NCBI GenBank assembly: GCA_000335715.1
Contig: AMYZ01000004.1
Coordinates: 124,001 to 188,000 of the forward strand
DNA: 64,000 nucleotides
Source of the DNA: a beta proteobacterium L13
GTDB taxonomy: Bacteria; Pseudomonadota; Gammaproteobacteria; Burkholderiales; Chromobacteriaceae
Direction: 5' to 3'
The notes below the pieces were generated by a model, which saw nothing but the letters and a program-made list of their open reading frames with translations, had not been told where the DNA came from and did no database searches. This document shows, one piece after another, positions 43,026-54,100 of the stretch (positions are counted from its first letter, which is position 1; each line of letters opens with the position of its first letter). The position numbers and the translations under genes were made by a program.

Positions 43026-45089
43026 ATGGAATACTCCAGTCAGAATACCAGCCAGCGTCGTGCCAAGCCTGCCGTCCTTACCGTGCAGGCTGTTGCGTTT
43101 ACCCTGCTGCCGCTCATGTTGCCGGCTAATGCCGTTATTGCCGCCGTTACCCAGACACCGCCATCGCAAGATGCCGGTGTTGTTTTCAATGCGCAGAAGC
43201 TGCCGCCTGCCAGCCTGTTTCCGCGCAAGCGCGACAAGGTGCAGCTGCGCGCCAGTATTCCTGAAGTGAAAACAGATAACGAGGCGATTCGCCTGTCTAT
43301 CGGCGGCTTCCGTTTTGAAGGGGAAACCGGCATAGACCAGAAGGCTTTGCAGGGTATCTTGCAGCCGTGGCAAGGCCGCGACCTGAGCTTTGCCGAATTC
43401 GAGCAGGCCGTACACGCCGTAGCCGAGCACCTGCGCACGCACGGCCACCCGTATGCAGAGGTCAGCATGAATCGCGCCATGCTGGGTGAAGGCACCGTGG
43501 CTATCGCGGTACAGGGCCTGACCATGCCGCCGGAGCCGGTGGTGCCGCAAGTGCTGGTCACCGGTTTCAGCTTTGAAGGCCTGACCCTGGCCAGCAATGC
43601 GGAAATGCAGTCGGTGCTCAAAGCGCAGCTGGGCAAACCGCTGAGCCTGGCGCAGCTGGAAGCCGCCGCGCAGCAAGCTGCCGCGCACCTGCGTGCCAAA
43701 GGCTACCCGCTGGTACAAGCCTACCTGCCGCCACAAAAAATCCAGGACGGTGTAGTACGCATTGCCCTGCAAGAAGGTGCGCTGGATGGCGCCTCTGGCG
43801 TCAACGGTATTGTGGTGCGCAACAACACCTCGCCAGTAAAAGACAGCACCGTGGCCGCCTTGCTGGCCGAAGGCGCACCGGCGGGCAAGCCTATCCAGGC
43901 TGCCGAGCTGGAACGCGCGCTGCTGGTGGCCGGCGAAGTGCCGGGTATCAAGAAAGTCCAGGCCGAGCTGACACCGGGTAGCGTTGCCGGTACCACCAAG
44001 GTGGAAGCCGACGTGGAAAGCGCCGGCCTGTTTAGCGGCGCAGTATGGGCCGACAACTACGGCAACCGCCATGCCGGCATGACCCGCCTGAATACCCAGC
44101 TCAACCTGAACAGCCCGCTGGGCTACGGCGAGCAGCTGTCGCTGAACGCCACCAAGTCCGACAGCCTGGATAGCGGCAAGGTCGCCATCCAGCTGCCGGT
44201 AGGCAACCGCGGGGCCAAGGTAGGGGCGTCGGCGTCCAGCATGAACGTGGACATGGGCATTACCACCGACGTGCCGCGCAACCTCAGCGGCGACACCAAG
44301 GTGGTATCGCTGTTTGGCAGCCTGCCGTTGACGCGCTCGGGTACGGCCAACACCACGCTGACCGCCAGCCTGGACCAGAAAGACATGAAGAACAGCCTGA
44401 GCACCCTGACGCTGGATGATCGCAAGATCACCATGCTGAGCCTGGGCCTGAACGGTGACCGCTACGATAGCTGGGGCGGCCGCATGGGCTGGAGCGCCGT
44501 GCTGTCTGCCGGTGACAACGACCTGTCCGGCGACCAGGGCTACGCCGCGCTGGACGACGCCTCTGCCCGTACCGGCGGCGGTTTCCAGAAGCTGAACCTG
44601 GCGGTAAGCCGCCTGTCGCGCCTGGATAAGGCGGGTGATTACCAGCTGGCCGTATCGCTGTCTGCGCAGCTGGCCAGCAAGAACCTGGATAACAGCGAAA
44701 AACTGCAGCTGGGCGGGCCCAACGGCATTCGTGCCTACCCGATGGGCGAAGGCCTGGGGGATGACGGCTGGCTGGCCAACGCCGAAGTCCGTACCTCGCT
44801 GGGCAAGTTTGCCGGCGCGGATGTCACCCTGTTCGGCTTTGTCGATGCCGGTGGTATCAAGCAGTACAAAAATACCTGGAACGGTGCCCTGCCGGCTGGC
44901 AAGCCTAACCAGTACACCCTGGCCGGTGCCGGCGTGGGGATGAAGCTGAGTTACGACGACAAAGGTGGTGTCAGCATCACCGTGGCCAACAAGCTGGGTA
45001 GTAACCCGAACCAGAGCGCCAACAATACCGATGCCGATGGCCGTAATCGTGCCGCCCGCGTATGGGTAATCGGCAATATTGCCTTCTGA
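43026..45089 (+). CDS. TpsB outer-membrane transporter with three POTRA domains
   Basis: This 687-residue protein is a ShlB/FhaC-family transporter of two-partner secretion. An extended N-terminus with a hydrophobic signal segment (about 15-40) is followed by three POTRA-like units: about 90-166 (IGGFRFEGETGID), 175-253 (VTGFSFEGLTLAS) and 261-331 (NGIVVRNNTSPV). The 16-strand barrel (about 335-687) includes the conserved LQLGGPNGIRAYPMGEGLGDDGW element that matches the family's VRGY loop, here IRAY. Most TpsB proteins have two POTRAs; the first two units here are alike, which points to duplication. It should export the TpsA protein encoded 25 bases downstream. ATG at 43026 is the first available start; the ribosome site is weak. 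Confidence 0.92.
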   Translation: MEYSSQNTSQRRAKPAVLTVQAVAFTLLPLMLPANAVIAAVTQTPPSQDAGVVFNAQKLPPASLFPRKRDKVQLRASIPEVKTDNEAIRLSIGGFRFEGETGIDQKALQGILQPWQGRDLSFAEFEQAVHAVAEHLRTHGHPYAEVSMNRAMLGEGTVAIAVQGLTMPPEPVVPQVLVTGFSFEGLTLASNAEMQSVLKAQLGKPLSLAQLEAAAQQAAAHLRAKGYPLVQAYLPPQKIQDGVVRIALQEGALDGASGVNGIVVRNNTSPVKDSTVAALLAEGAPAGKPIQAAELERALLVAGEVPGIKKVQAELTPGSVAGTTKVEADVESAGLFSGAVWADNYGNRHAGMTRLNTQLNLNSPLGYGEQLSLNATKSDSLDSGKVAIQLPVGNRGAKVGASASSMNVDMGITTDVPRNLSGDTKVVSLFGSLPLTRSGTANTTLTASLDQKDMKNSLSTLTLDDRKITMLSLGLNGDRYDSWGGRMGWSAVLSAGDNDLSGDQGYAALDDASARTGGGFQKLNLAVSRLSRLDKAGDYQLAVSLSAQLASKNLDNSEKLQLGGPNGIRAYPMGEGLGDDGWLANAEVRTSLGKFAGADVTLFGFVDAGGIKQYKNTWNGALPAGKPNQYTLAGAGVGMKLSYDDKGGVSITVANKLGSNPNQSANNTDADGRNRAARVWVIGNIAF

Positions 45090-45114
45090 TCGTGGCTGCA
45101 GAACGGAAAACATA

Positions 45115-48100
45115 ATGAAAGCAAACCACTCGCACGATATCGCCAATCTGGCCATCCGCACGCTGCCACTGTTGGTAGCCATGGCATTCAACCCGGCCCT
45201 GGCGCAGCTGGCAGGCAATGCACTGCCTACCGGCGGCCAGATTGTGGCTGGCCAGGGCGCCCTGCAGCAGGCAGGCAATACCCTGAATGTGCTGCAAAAC
45301 AGCCAGCAGATGATCACCAACTGGCAGAGCTTCAATATCGGCCAGCAAGCCGCCGTGAACTTTGTGCAGCCTAATGCCAGCGCGCTGATACTGAACCGCG
45401 TGATCGGTGCCGACCCGTCGCAGATTTTTGGCCAGATGCGTGCCAACGGCCAGGTGATGCTGATCAACCCGAACGGCATCCTGTTCGGGCCGACTGCCCA
45501 GATCAATGTGGGTGCCCTGATGGCCTCGTCGCAGTCCATCAGCAACGAAGACTTCCTGTCCGGCAAGTTCAAGCTCAGCGGTGCCAGCCAGGCGGTACGT
45601 AACGCCGGCAGCATCAATGCAGCCGACGGTGGCTACGTGCTGCTGGCAGGTGCCCAGGTAGACAATAGCGGCACCATTACCGCCAAAAACGGCACGGTAG
45701 CGTTGGCCGCAGGCCGCGATATTAGCGTAACGGTAGGCCAGACCGGCTTGCTGAAGGTGAAAGTGGAAACCGCCGCCGCGCAGGCCAGCATCAATAATGC
45801 CGGCGCGCTGGTGGCCGACGGTGGCCATGTGCTGCTCACCGCCAAACAAGCCGCGCCGCTGGCGTCGGTGGCCATCAACCAGACCGGCATCGTGCGCGCC
45901 GATACGCTGAACCAGAAGCAAGGCGAAATCTGGATCGATGGCGGTGCCGGCAAAGTGGTACTGGCCGGCGAGACCAGCGCCCAGGCTGCCAGCGGCCAGG
46001 GTGGCCGCATTGTGGCTACCGCTGGCGAGCTGCAGGTGGCGGGTGCGGTGAATGCCTCGGGTGCACAGGGCGGTGGCCAGGTGTACCTGGGTGGCGGCTG
46101 GCAGGGTAAAGACCCGGCCATCGCAGAAGCGGGCAGTGTCACCATTGCCCAGGGTGCCAGCGTGGCAGCCAGCGCCACCGAAGCCGGTAACGGCGGTACC
46201 GTGGTGGCGTGGTCGGCAGACGCTACCCGTCTGCAAGGCAGTATCGAAGCCAAAGGAGCAGGCCAGGGCAGTGGCGGCCAGGTAGAAACCTCCAGCCGTG
46301 GCGTACTGGGCGTGTCCGGCAGCGTGAATGTGGCGTCGGCAGGCGGCCAGGGCGGCCGCTGGCTGCTGGACCCCACCGACCTCACCGTGGTGGGCGGCTC
46401 CACCGGTACGGCATGGGCTACCGCCAACGGCCAGTCTGGTGCCGTGAACAATGTGCTGGCCAGCAGTATCGAGGCCTCCCTGAATGCCGGCAGCAGCGTA
46501 GAGCTGCAGGCCGACAACAAGATCACCATCCAGAGCGACATTTCCAAAACCGCTGGCGGCGATGCCTCGCTGGGGCTGAGCGCAGGCGGGGACATCCTGC
46601 TGGATACCGGTGCCGATATTTCGTCTACCGTGGGCAAGCTGAATGTGGACTTTGGCACCGCCAGCAAAACCGGTGGTACCGCCACGCTGAAAGGTACTGT
46701 CAACACCAACGGCGGCAATGTCACCTTCCACAAAGAAGCCGTACTGGCGCATGGCACGCCGATTTCCACCAAAATCACCCAGACCAGCAGCGGCGCGTCG
46801 GGTGACATTACCTTCAATAAAGACGTGAAGTTGGCCGCACAGGCCTACAGCGTGGCGCTGAATGCGCAGGGCGCGCAAAGCGGGGCCAACTACACCGGCG
46901 CCGGCGGCAATATCATTTTCAACGGCAGCATCACGTCGGGTACGCCGGATGTGGTTCCGCTGTCGCCGCAGGCGCTGTCGCTGGATAGCACCGGCAGTGT
47001 TGCCGGCAATATCGTACTGGGTGGCCAGGCCGGTGACCGTATCGGTGGCAACGGCAACGAGGCACTGCGCAGCCTGACGCTGGCGGGCGATACCGATATC
47101 GCGCTGAAGGCCGGCACCATCAACCTGCTGAGCTCCAGCGGTGACGTGCTGACCGCGTCCAATATCGCCAACACCACCACCACGCTGACCCTGAATACCG
47201 ACACCGTCATCAATGTGGGCGGCGGTACCATCCCGGGCGTGGCTACCGGCTACACCGACTATCGCCAGCAAACCTTCAATATCAAAGGCCAGACCTACGG
47301 GCTTGCCATCAACTCGGCGCGTTCCATCAAACTGAAAAACACCAGTATTGATGTCAAAAACCTGAGCCTGAATGCGTTTGCCGACAGTGGTGCTACCGCG
47401 GGTGGCGTGCTGCTGGATGCCGCCGCGCTCACCACGCGTGGTGGTGACCTGTTTATCGGTAAAAATGGCGGTTTTGCTACCGGTTACGGTGGCGATGCCG
47501 ACGGTGTGACCGACGGCGTGCGTCTGAGCAACGCTACCATCAACACCAATGGCGGCAATCTGCAGATCAGCGGCCAGGCGCCTAGCAGCAGTAGCGCAGG
47601 GGCGGGGGTGAAAATCACCGGTGCCGCCACGCAGGTCAATACCGGCGCGGGTAACCTGAGCATCAACGGTAAAGTGGCCAACCAGGCCGGTTCCGGCAAC
47701 AAGGATGGCGTGATCATCGGTGAAGACGGCGCCTCGCGCGTGACGCTGCAAACCACCAGCGGCAAGCTCACCATCGAGGGCGACGCCAGCAGCCTGACCA
47801 CCACGCCTACCGGTGGTACACGCTACGACGGCGTGATCATCTCGTCCAAGGCGCTGATCAAGACCGATAGCGGCGATATCCAGATTACCGGCAAGGGCGG
47901 TGGCGGCAGCCACGCCTTCCTTACCGAAAACCACGGTATCCGCATCGAAGATACCGAAACCAGCATCCTGTCCAAGAGCGGTGACATCACGCTGTCCGGT
48001 ACGTCTGGCGGCAAGACCACGGCTACCGGCGGCGAGAACAGCTTTGGCATTTATGCCAAGGGCCAGACCATGTACCTGGGCAGCTCGCCGGTTGAAACCA

Positions 48101-51100
48101 ACTTTGGTGCGGCGACAGGTGTGATCACGGTAGAAGCCGACAGCATGCAGTTTGTGAACAGCTCGGACTACCACCTGAATGTGGCCAGTGCGGGCGAGCT
48201 GCGTGTGCGCCCGCTCAGCACGGGCCGCAATATCGATATCAGCACGGCCGGCGCGGTAGACAAGCTCTACCTGGGTAATGACTGGTTCAATGGCAGCAGC
48301 AAAGCCATTTTCCGCCCCGGCTTTGGCAGTGGCAGTGCGGCCAACCCAGGCATTACCCTGGGCCGTACCGACGCCACCGGCAGCCTGACCGTAAGCAGCG
48401 CCACCACCCTGCGCGACAACACCGCACTGGTGATGGGCGGCGCAGGCGGCAAGGTGCTGATCAACGCGGCGCTTACCGTCAAAGCCAGCGACGCGGCACA
48501 AAGCCGCCAGCTGGTGCTGGATGTGGCCGGCGGTGCCACCGGTAGCGGCGTGATCAATACCAACAAGCTGCTGCTGAACGGCAGTGGCGACGTGGTACTG
48601 GGCGGTGCCAACCTGGTAGACACGCTCACGGCTAAGCTGGCCGACCGCCTGGACTACACCAACGCCAAGTCGCTGCAGATCGGCCAGGGCAGCTACGTGC
48701 GCACCAACGACCCGCTGGCGGCCAACCTGCAACCCAACACGCAGACCACCACCAGCAGCGACGGCATTGTCACCAGCGACGACGCGGTCAATATCACGCT
48801 GAGCAATGGCGACCTCACGCTGGACCGTAGCGTGAACGTGGGCGCGGCCACCGTGGCGCTGACCACCCAGGCTGGCGGTATCGCCGAACAGTCTGCGGCC
48901 ATCATCACCGCCGACAAGCTGGCGCTATCCAGCCAGGACAACGTGACGCTGGATAACACCAACCAGATCAACGTACTGGCGGCCAACGTCAGCGGCAGCG
49001 GTGCCGACCTGAAGTTCACCAATGGCAAGTCCTTGCTGCTGGACCGCGTGGCGGTTACCCCGCTAAGCGCAGACGGCAGCGCTGTAGTCACTGCCGGCAC
49101 TACCCAGCAGCGCGATGGCGTGACCGTCAACGACATGACCCGCCTGAACCTGACGGCCGGCAACCTGACCCAGTCAGCCACTGCCGGCCAGGGCCGGGTC
49201 AATACGGCCAACCTCAAGCTCACCCTGGCCACCGGCCAGGTCGTGCTGAACGACACCACTAACGACATCGGCACCCTGGCGGCTACCCTGCAGGCCAGCG
49301 GCAAAACCCTGAGCGTGAAAGACAAGAACGCGCTGCAGGTGGGTACCGTAGACGGCAGCAACGGCGTACAGACCAATAACGCTGACATCGCGCTGGAAGC
49401 GTCGGCCGATGCCACCTCTACTGCTGGTGACCTGCAGCTGGCGCAGCAAGTCAATGCCGGTACGGCCGACGTGCGCCTGACTTCCGGCAAGGGTGCCATC
49501 AACGAAACCGCAGCCAGCGGCATCATCACCGCCAACGAGCTGAAACTGGTGGCGGTGAATACCTCCACGCTGGACAGCAGCAACGCGGTAGATGAAGTCA
49601 CCGCCAGCATCAGCGGCAATGGCCAGGGTGTACGCCTGACCAATAACCGCAGCCTGGTGGTGGGTGACCTGGATGACAAGACCGGCATTACCGCCCCGGG
49701 CGAGGTGCGCCTGACGTTGGCCGCGGGTAACGGTGTCGCGCGCAACCTGACACAAACGCAGGACATCAAGGCCGGTGGCCTGAACGTGGCCAGCGATACC
49801 GGTAATGTCACGCTGGAGCGCACCACCAACGAAATCGGCAAGCTGGCTGCCCGCCTGGACGGCGCAGGCAAGACGCTGAAGCTGAAAGACAAGGACGGCA
49901 TCGAAATCGCTACCGTGGATGGCCGCAGCGGCCTGCAAACCAATGGTGGCGATATCAACCTGGTGGCCGCAGCCGATAACGCCAGCAGCACCGGTGACCT
50001 GGTGATGACGGCGGACGTCACGACTGGCGGCAGTAATGGCGTAGTGCGTTTGTCCTCCGGCAAAGCGGCCGTCAGCGGCACAGGCAAGCTCACCGCCAAG
50101 GCACTGCTGGCGCAGTCGGTATCCGGCGTGAACTTGTCCAGCAAGCTGAGCAATGTAGAAACCGTGGCCGGCTCGGTTAGCGGGGCAGGCGCGTTCAGCT
50201 ACCGCGATATCGATACGCTGGAAGTGGGTACGGTAGCCGATGCGGCCAACGTACCGGTAAACGGCATCGTCACCAATAACGGCAGCGTGCAGCTGACGGT
50301 GGCAGAAGACGCCAGCGCGACGGGCGGCGACCTCAACCTGACCCAGTCGGTCAGCGCTGGCGGTAGCGGCAAGAACATTGCCCTGCAAGCGTACAAGGGC
50401 AAAATCACCGAAACAGCCAATGTCAGCCTGAGCGCCGACCAGCTGCAAATCCTGGCGCGTGACACCACCCAGCTGACCAACCCGTCCACGGGTACGGGCG
50501 TGCACAATATCGGCACCCTGGCGGCTGTCATTACCGGCGCAGACCAGAGCCTGACATACTTCAACAGTGGTGCTTTGACCGTGGGCAGCGTCACCGCCAA
50601 CGACACGGTGAACCCGCTGCACGGTGTAACCACGGCCAGTAGCGGCCATATCGCCATTGCCACCGGCAACGGCACGCTGACACTGGAAAAAACCGTGGCC
50701 GCCGGCGGTGCAGGTTCGGTAGACCTGCGTGCCGGCAGCACTGGTAGCGATATCGTGTTCAACAACGGCCAGGCCAAGTCCGGTAGCGGCACGGTACAGC
50801 TGGTTGCAGCGCGCGATATTGTGACCACCACGGATAACAACCAGGTCAACGAGCTGCAAACCACCGGCAATGTGCTGCTGCAAGCGGGCCGCACCATCGG
50901 CGCCGACGGCAAGCGTATCGAAGTGGCCGATGCCGACAAGCTGGCGGCCAGCGCCGGCGGCGATGTCTGGCTGCACAAGACGCGCCAGAGCGGCAGCGGT
51001 GATGTGAAAGTGGATGCCGTCAGCAAAGCTGCTTACAACAGCAGCAGCTTTGGCGGTGCGGCAAGCGACCAGTCCGGCGTGCGCGCGGCAGGCAATATCG

Positions 51101-54100
51101 CCCTGAACGTGGCCGACGGCCAGCTCGGCATCAACCGCGACATCGTGGCCACGCAAGGTGGCAGCATCGACCTGCGTACCGGTGGTGCGGGCAAAAACAT
51201 CGTGTTTGACAGCACCGCAGGCGTAGAGAGCAGCGGTAGCAGCGGCGACCGCCGTATTCAGCTGGTCAGCAGTGGCAATGTGCTGGCCAACGGGGTAGAC
51301 GCAGACAGCAATGACGAAATCCGCACCAGCGGCAATGTGCTGATCTCGGCGGCCGGTAGCGTTGGTGCCAATGGCCAGCGTATTGAAACCAGCGCTGTCG
51401 ATACCCTGGCGGTAGAGAGCGGTAGCGAGCAGTGGCTGCGCCAGAATAACGGCAGCCTGACCATTGGCAGTGTGGCCGCCCTGACGCCAGGCGATAACGC
51501 GCTGACCCGTACTGCGGCCAACCTGTCCGGCCTGGTCAGCAAGAACGGCAATAGCGCCATCCATCAGGATGTCAGCGCCGGCCAGCTGGTGGTAGACAAA
51601 ACCGTCTCCGCCAGCGGCAGTGGCGACGTGGACCTGCGTGCCAGCGCCGCCATGCGCTTGCAGTCCGGTGCCAACGTAACGTCGCAAAGCGGCAACATCC
51701 TGCTGTCTACCGGTGGCACCTTCAGCGCAACCGACAGCAGCCAGGGTGTGCAGACGGTCAGCACCGCTGGCGGTACGCTGGTGATCGAATCCAACGGCGC
51801 CATCGACCTGAGCCAGGGCCGCCTGAACACCTCGGGTGCGGCGGCAGGCAAGGGTGGTGAGATCTATGTGCACAATGCCGGCGTGAACGGTGACATTACC
51901 GTGGGCCAAAGCATCAAGAGCCAGGGCGGCAGCAATGCCAATGGCGGCACGGTGACCCTGCGTAACCAGAACGGCAATATCCTGCTGGCCAACACCATCG
52001 ACGTAACGCGCGGCATTGGCGGCAGCAACGATGGTGCCATCCAGCTGCAGGCACACGGCGACATTAGCGATACCGCCAACGGCTTGCTGTCCGGCGATAA
52101 CAACGGTGAGCTGTCGGTGCGTAGCACCAACGGCAAGATCAGCCTGCTGGCGAGCGGCAATGGCGGCCACCAGATGGCGACCGCCGCGTTTGCCACCAGC
52201 GCTAGCGGCAAGCCTGCCACGGTGGACTACACCGACAAGACCGCGCTGGTCGTCGGCACCGCCGGCGGCAAAGGTTCGACGCTGGCCGGCCCGTTGGCCG
52301 CGCCTAGCAGCCAGGTAGCCGCCGTGTCCGGCGTGCGCACCGTAGCCGGTGGCGCGCAGGGTAGCGTGGTGATCCAGAGCGGTGGTGCACTCACCGTGAG
52401 TCAGGCTGTCGATACCCAGCCGACAGCCGGTAACGGCGGCAAGGTCACCTTGCGTAGCGACGGCGCCTTGCTGACCCAGGCCAGCATCAATACCTCGGGC
52501 ACGGCTGCCGGCGGCGATGTGCTGCTGGAGCGCACCGGTAGCAGTGCCGCTGACATCACCGTGGCCGCCGCCATCAACAGCAACGGTAGCCAGGGTGGCA
52601 GCGTTACCCTGAAAAACCCGACAGGCGGCTTGCTGCTCAATGGCCAGATCGACACCAATGGCAGCGCCCAGGGTGGTCGCATCCAGCTGGCCAGCAGCGG
52701 CGATATCAGCCAGAGTGCCGCGCTGAAAGCCAGCGGCGGTGGTGCCGGTGCGCTGAAGATCATCAGCGCCGGGCAGGTAACACTGGATAACGCGGGCAAC
52801 AACGTGGATATCCTGGCTGCCAGCCTCAGCGGTAACGGCAAAGCCCTGAGCTACCTGGATGCAGACGGCCTGACCGTGGGCAGCGTGGCTGCCTACGAAG
52901 GCCAGCCGCTGGTGGCCGGTGTGGCTAGCAACAAAGGCGACATCACCCTGCGCAACCAGGCCGGTGACATCACCGTGGCGCAAGCCATTGCCAGCCAGGG
53001 CGGCAAAGTGGCGCTGACAGCGGTGCAGGACGCCGTGCTGAATGCCACGGTGGCCGCCGGTGCGGCCAACCTGCAGCTGCAAGCTGGCCGCGATGTAACG
53101 CTCAATGCGCAGGCTTCCACTAGCGCCAGCCCGGCCCAGCTTGCCGCCGGGCGTGACATCACACTGAACGCCAACCTGCAAACCGCAGGCGGCAACGCCA
53201 CGCTAAATGCAGGGCGCGACCTGACCCAGAACGCAGGTAGCCTGCTGGCCGGCAGTGGCCGCGCTACGCTGACTGCCGGTGGCGCAGCCACCCAGGCCGG
53301 GGTTGGCCGTATCGAGGCGGGCGAGCTGGCTCTGACGGCGGTGAACAACAGCAGCCTGCGGCAGGCCAACAATATCGGCACCCTGGCCGCCAGCATTAGC
53401 AACGGCAGCCTGCAGCTGCGTGACACCGATACCCTGCGTGTGGGCACGGTAGGCAGCCTCAGTGGCGTGACAACCGGCACCTCGCAGCAACTGACCGTGG
53501 ACGGTGGCGACATAGACGTGGCGCAAGCCATGCTGGCCAATAACGGTGCGCTGGAACTGCTGGGTGGCACCGGTGCCATCCGCATCAATGCAGGCCTGAC
53601 AGCCAAAGGCGGCGACCTGACCGTGCGTAGTACCAATGGTGCCATTGCGCTGAACGGCGACGTGAACGCCGCGGGCCGTACCGCTACCCTGGCGGCTGGT
53701 GGTGCCAATGGCCAGCTGCAACTGGCGGCCAATGTGCGTGCCGATACCGTGCTGCTGGACGCGGCGCAGGACATCCTGCAGCAATCCGCTAGCGTGCGTG
53801 CCGACGCGGCGCTCACCGCCAAAGCCGGCCGTGACCTGCAGCAAGGCGGCAGCCTGGTAGCCGGTACGCTGGGCTTTGACGTTGGCCGCGACCTGCTGCA
53901 GCAAGGCGGTGGCAGCCTGTCGGCCAGCCGCACCGAGCTGAAGGCTGGCGGTAACGCCCGCCTGGAAGGTGGCAACAACCTGGCGGGTATCCTGGCCGTG
54001 CGTACCGGTGGCCAGCTGCGCTACCAGGACGCTGGCGATCTGACCGTGGCTACGGTCAATGGCAGCCAGGGCATTCAGGCTGGTGGCACGCTGTGGGTAC

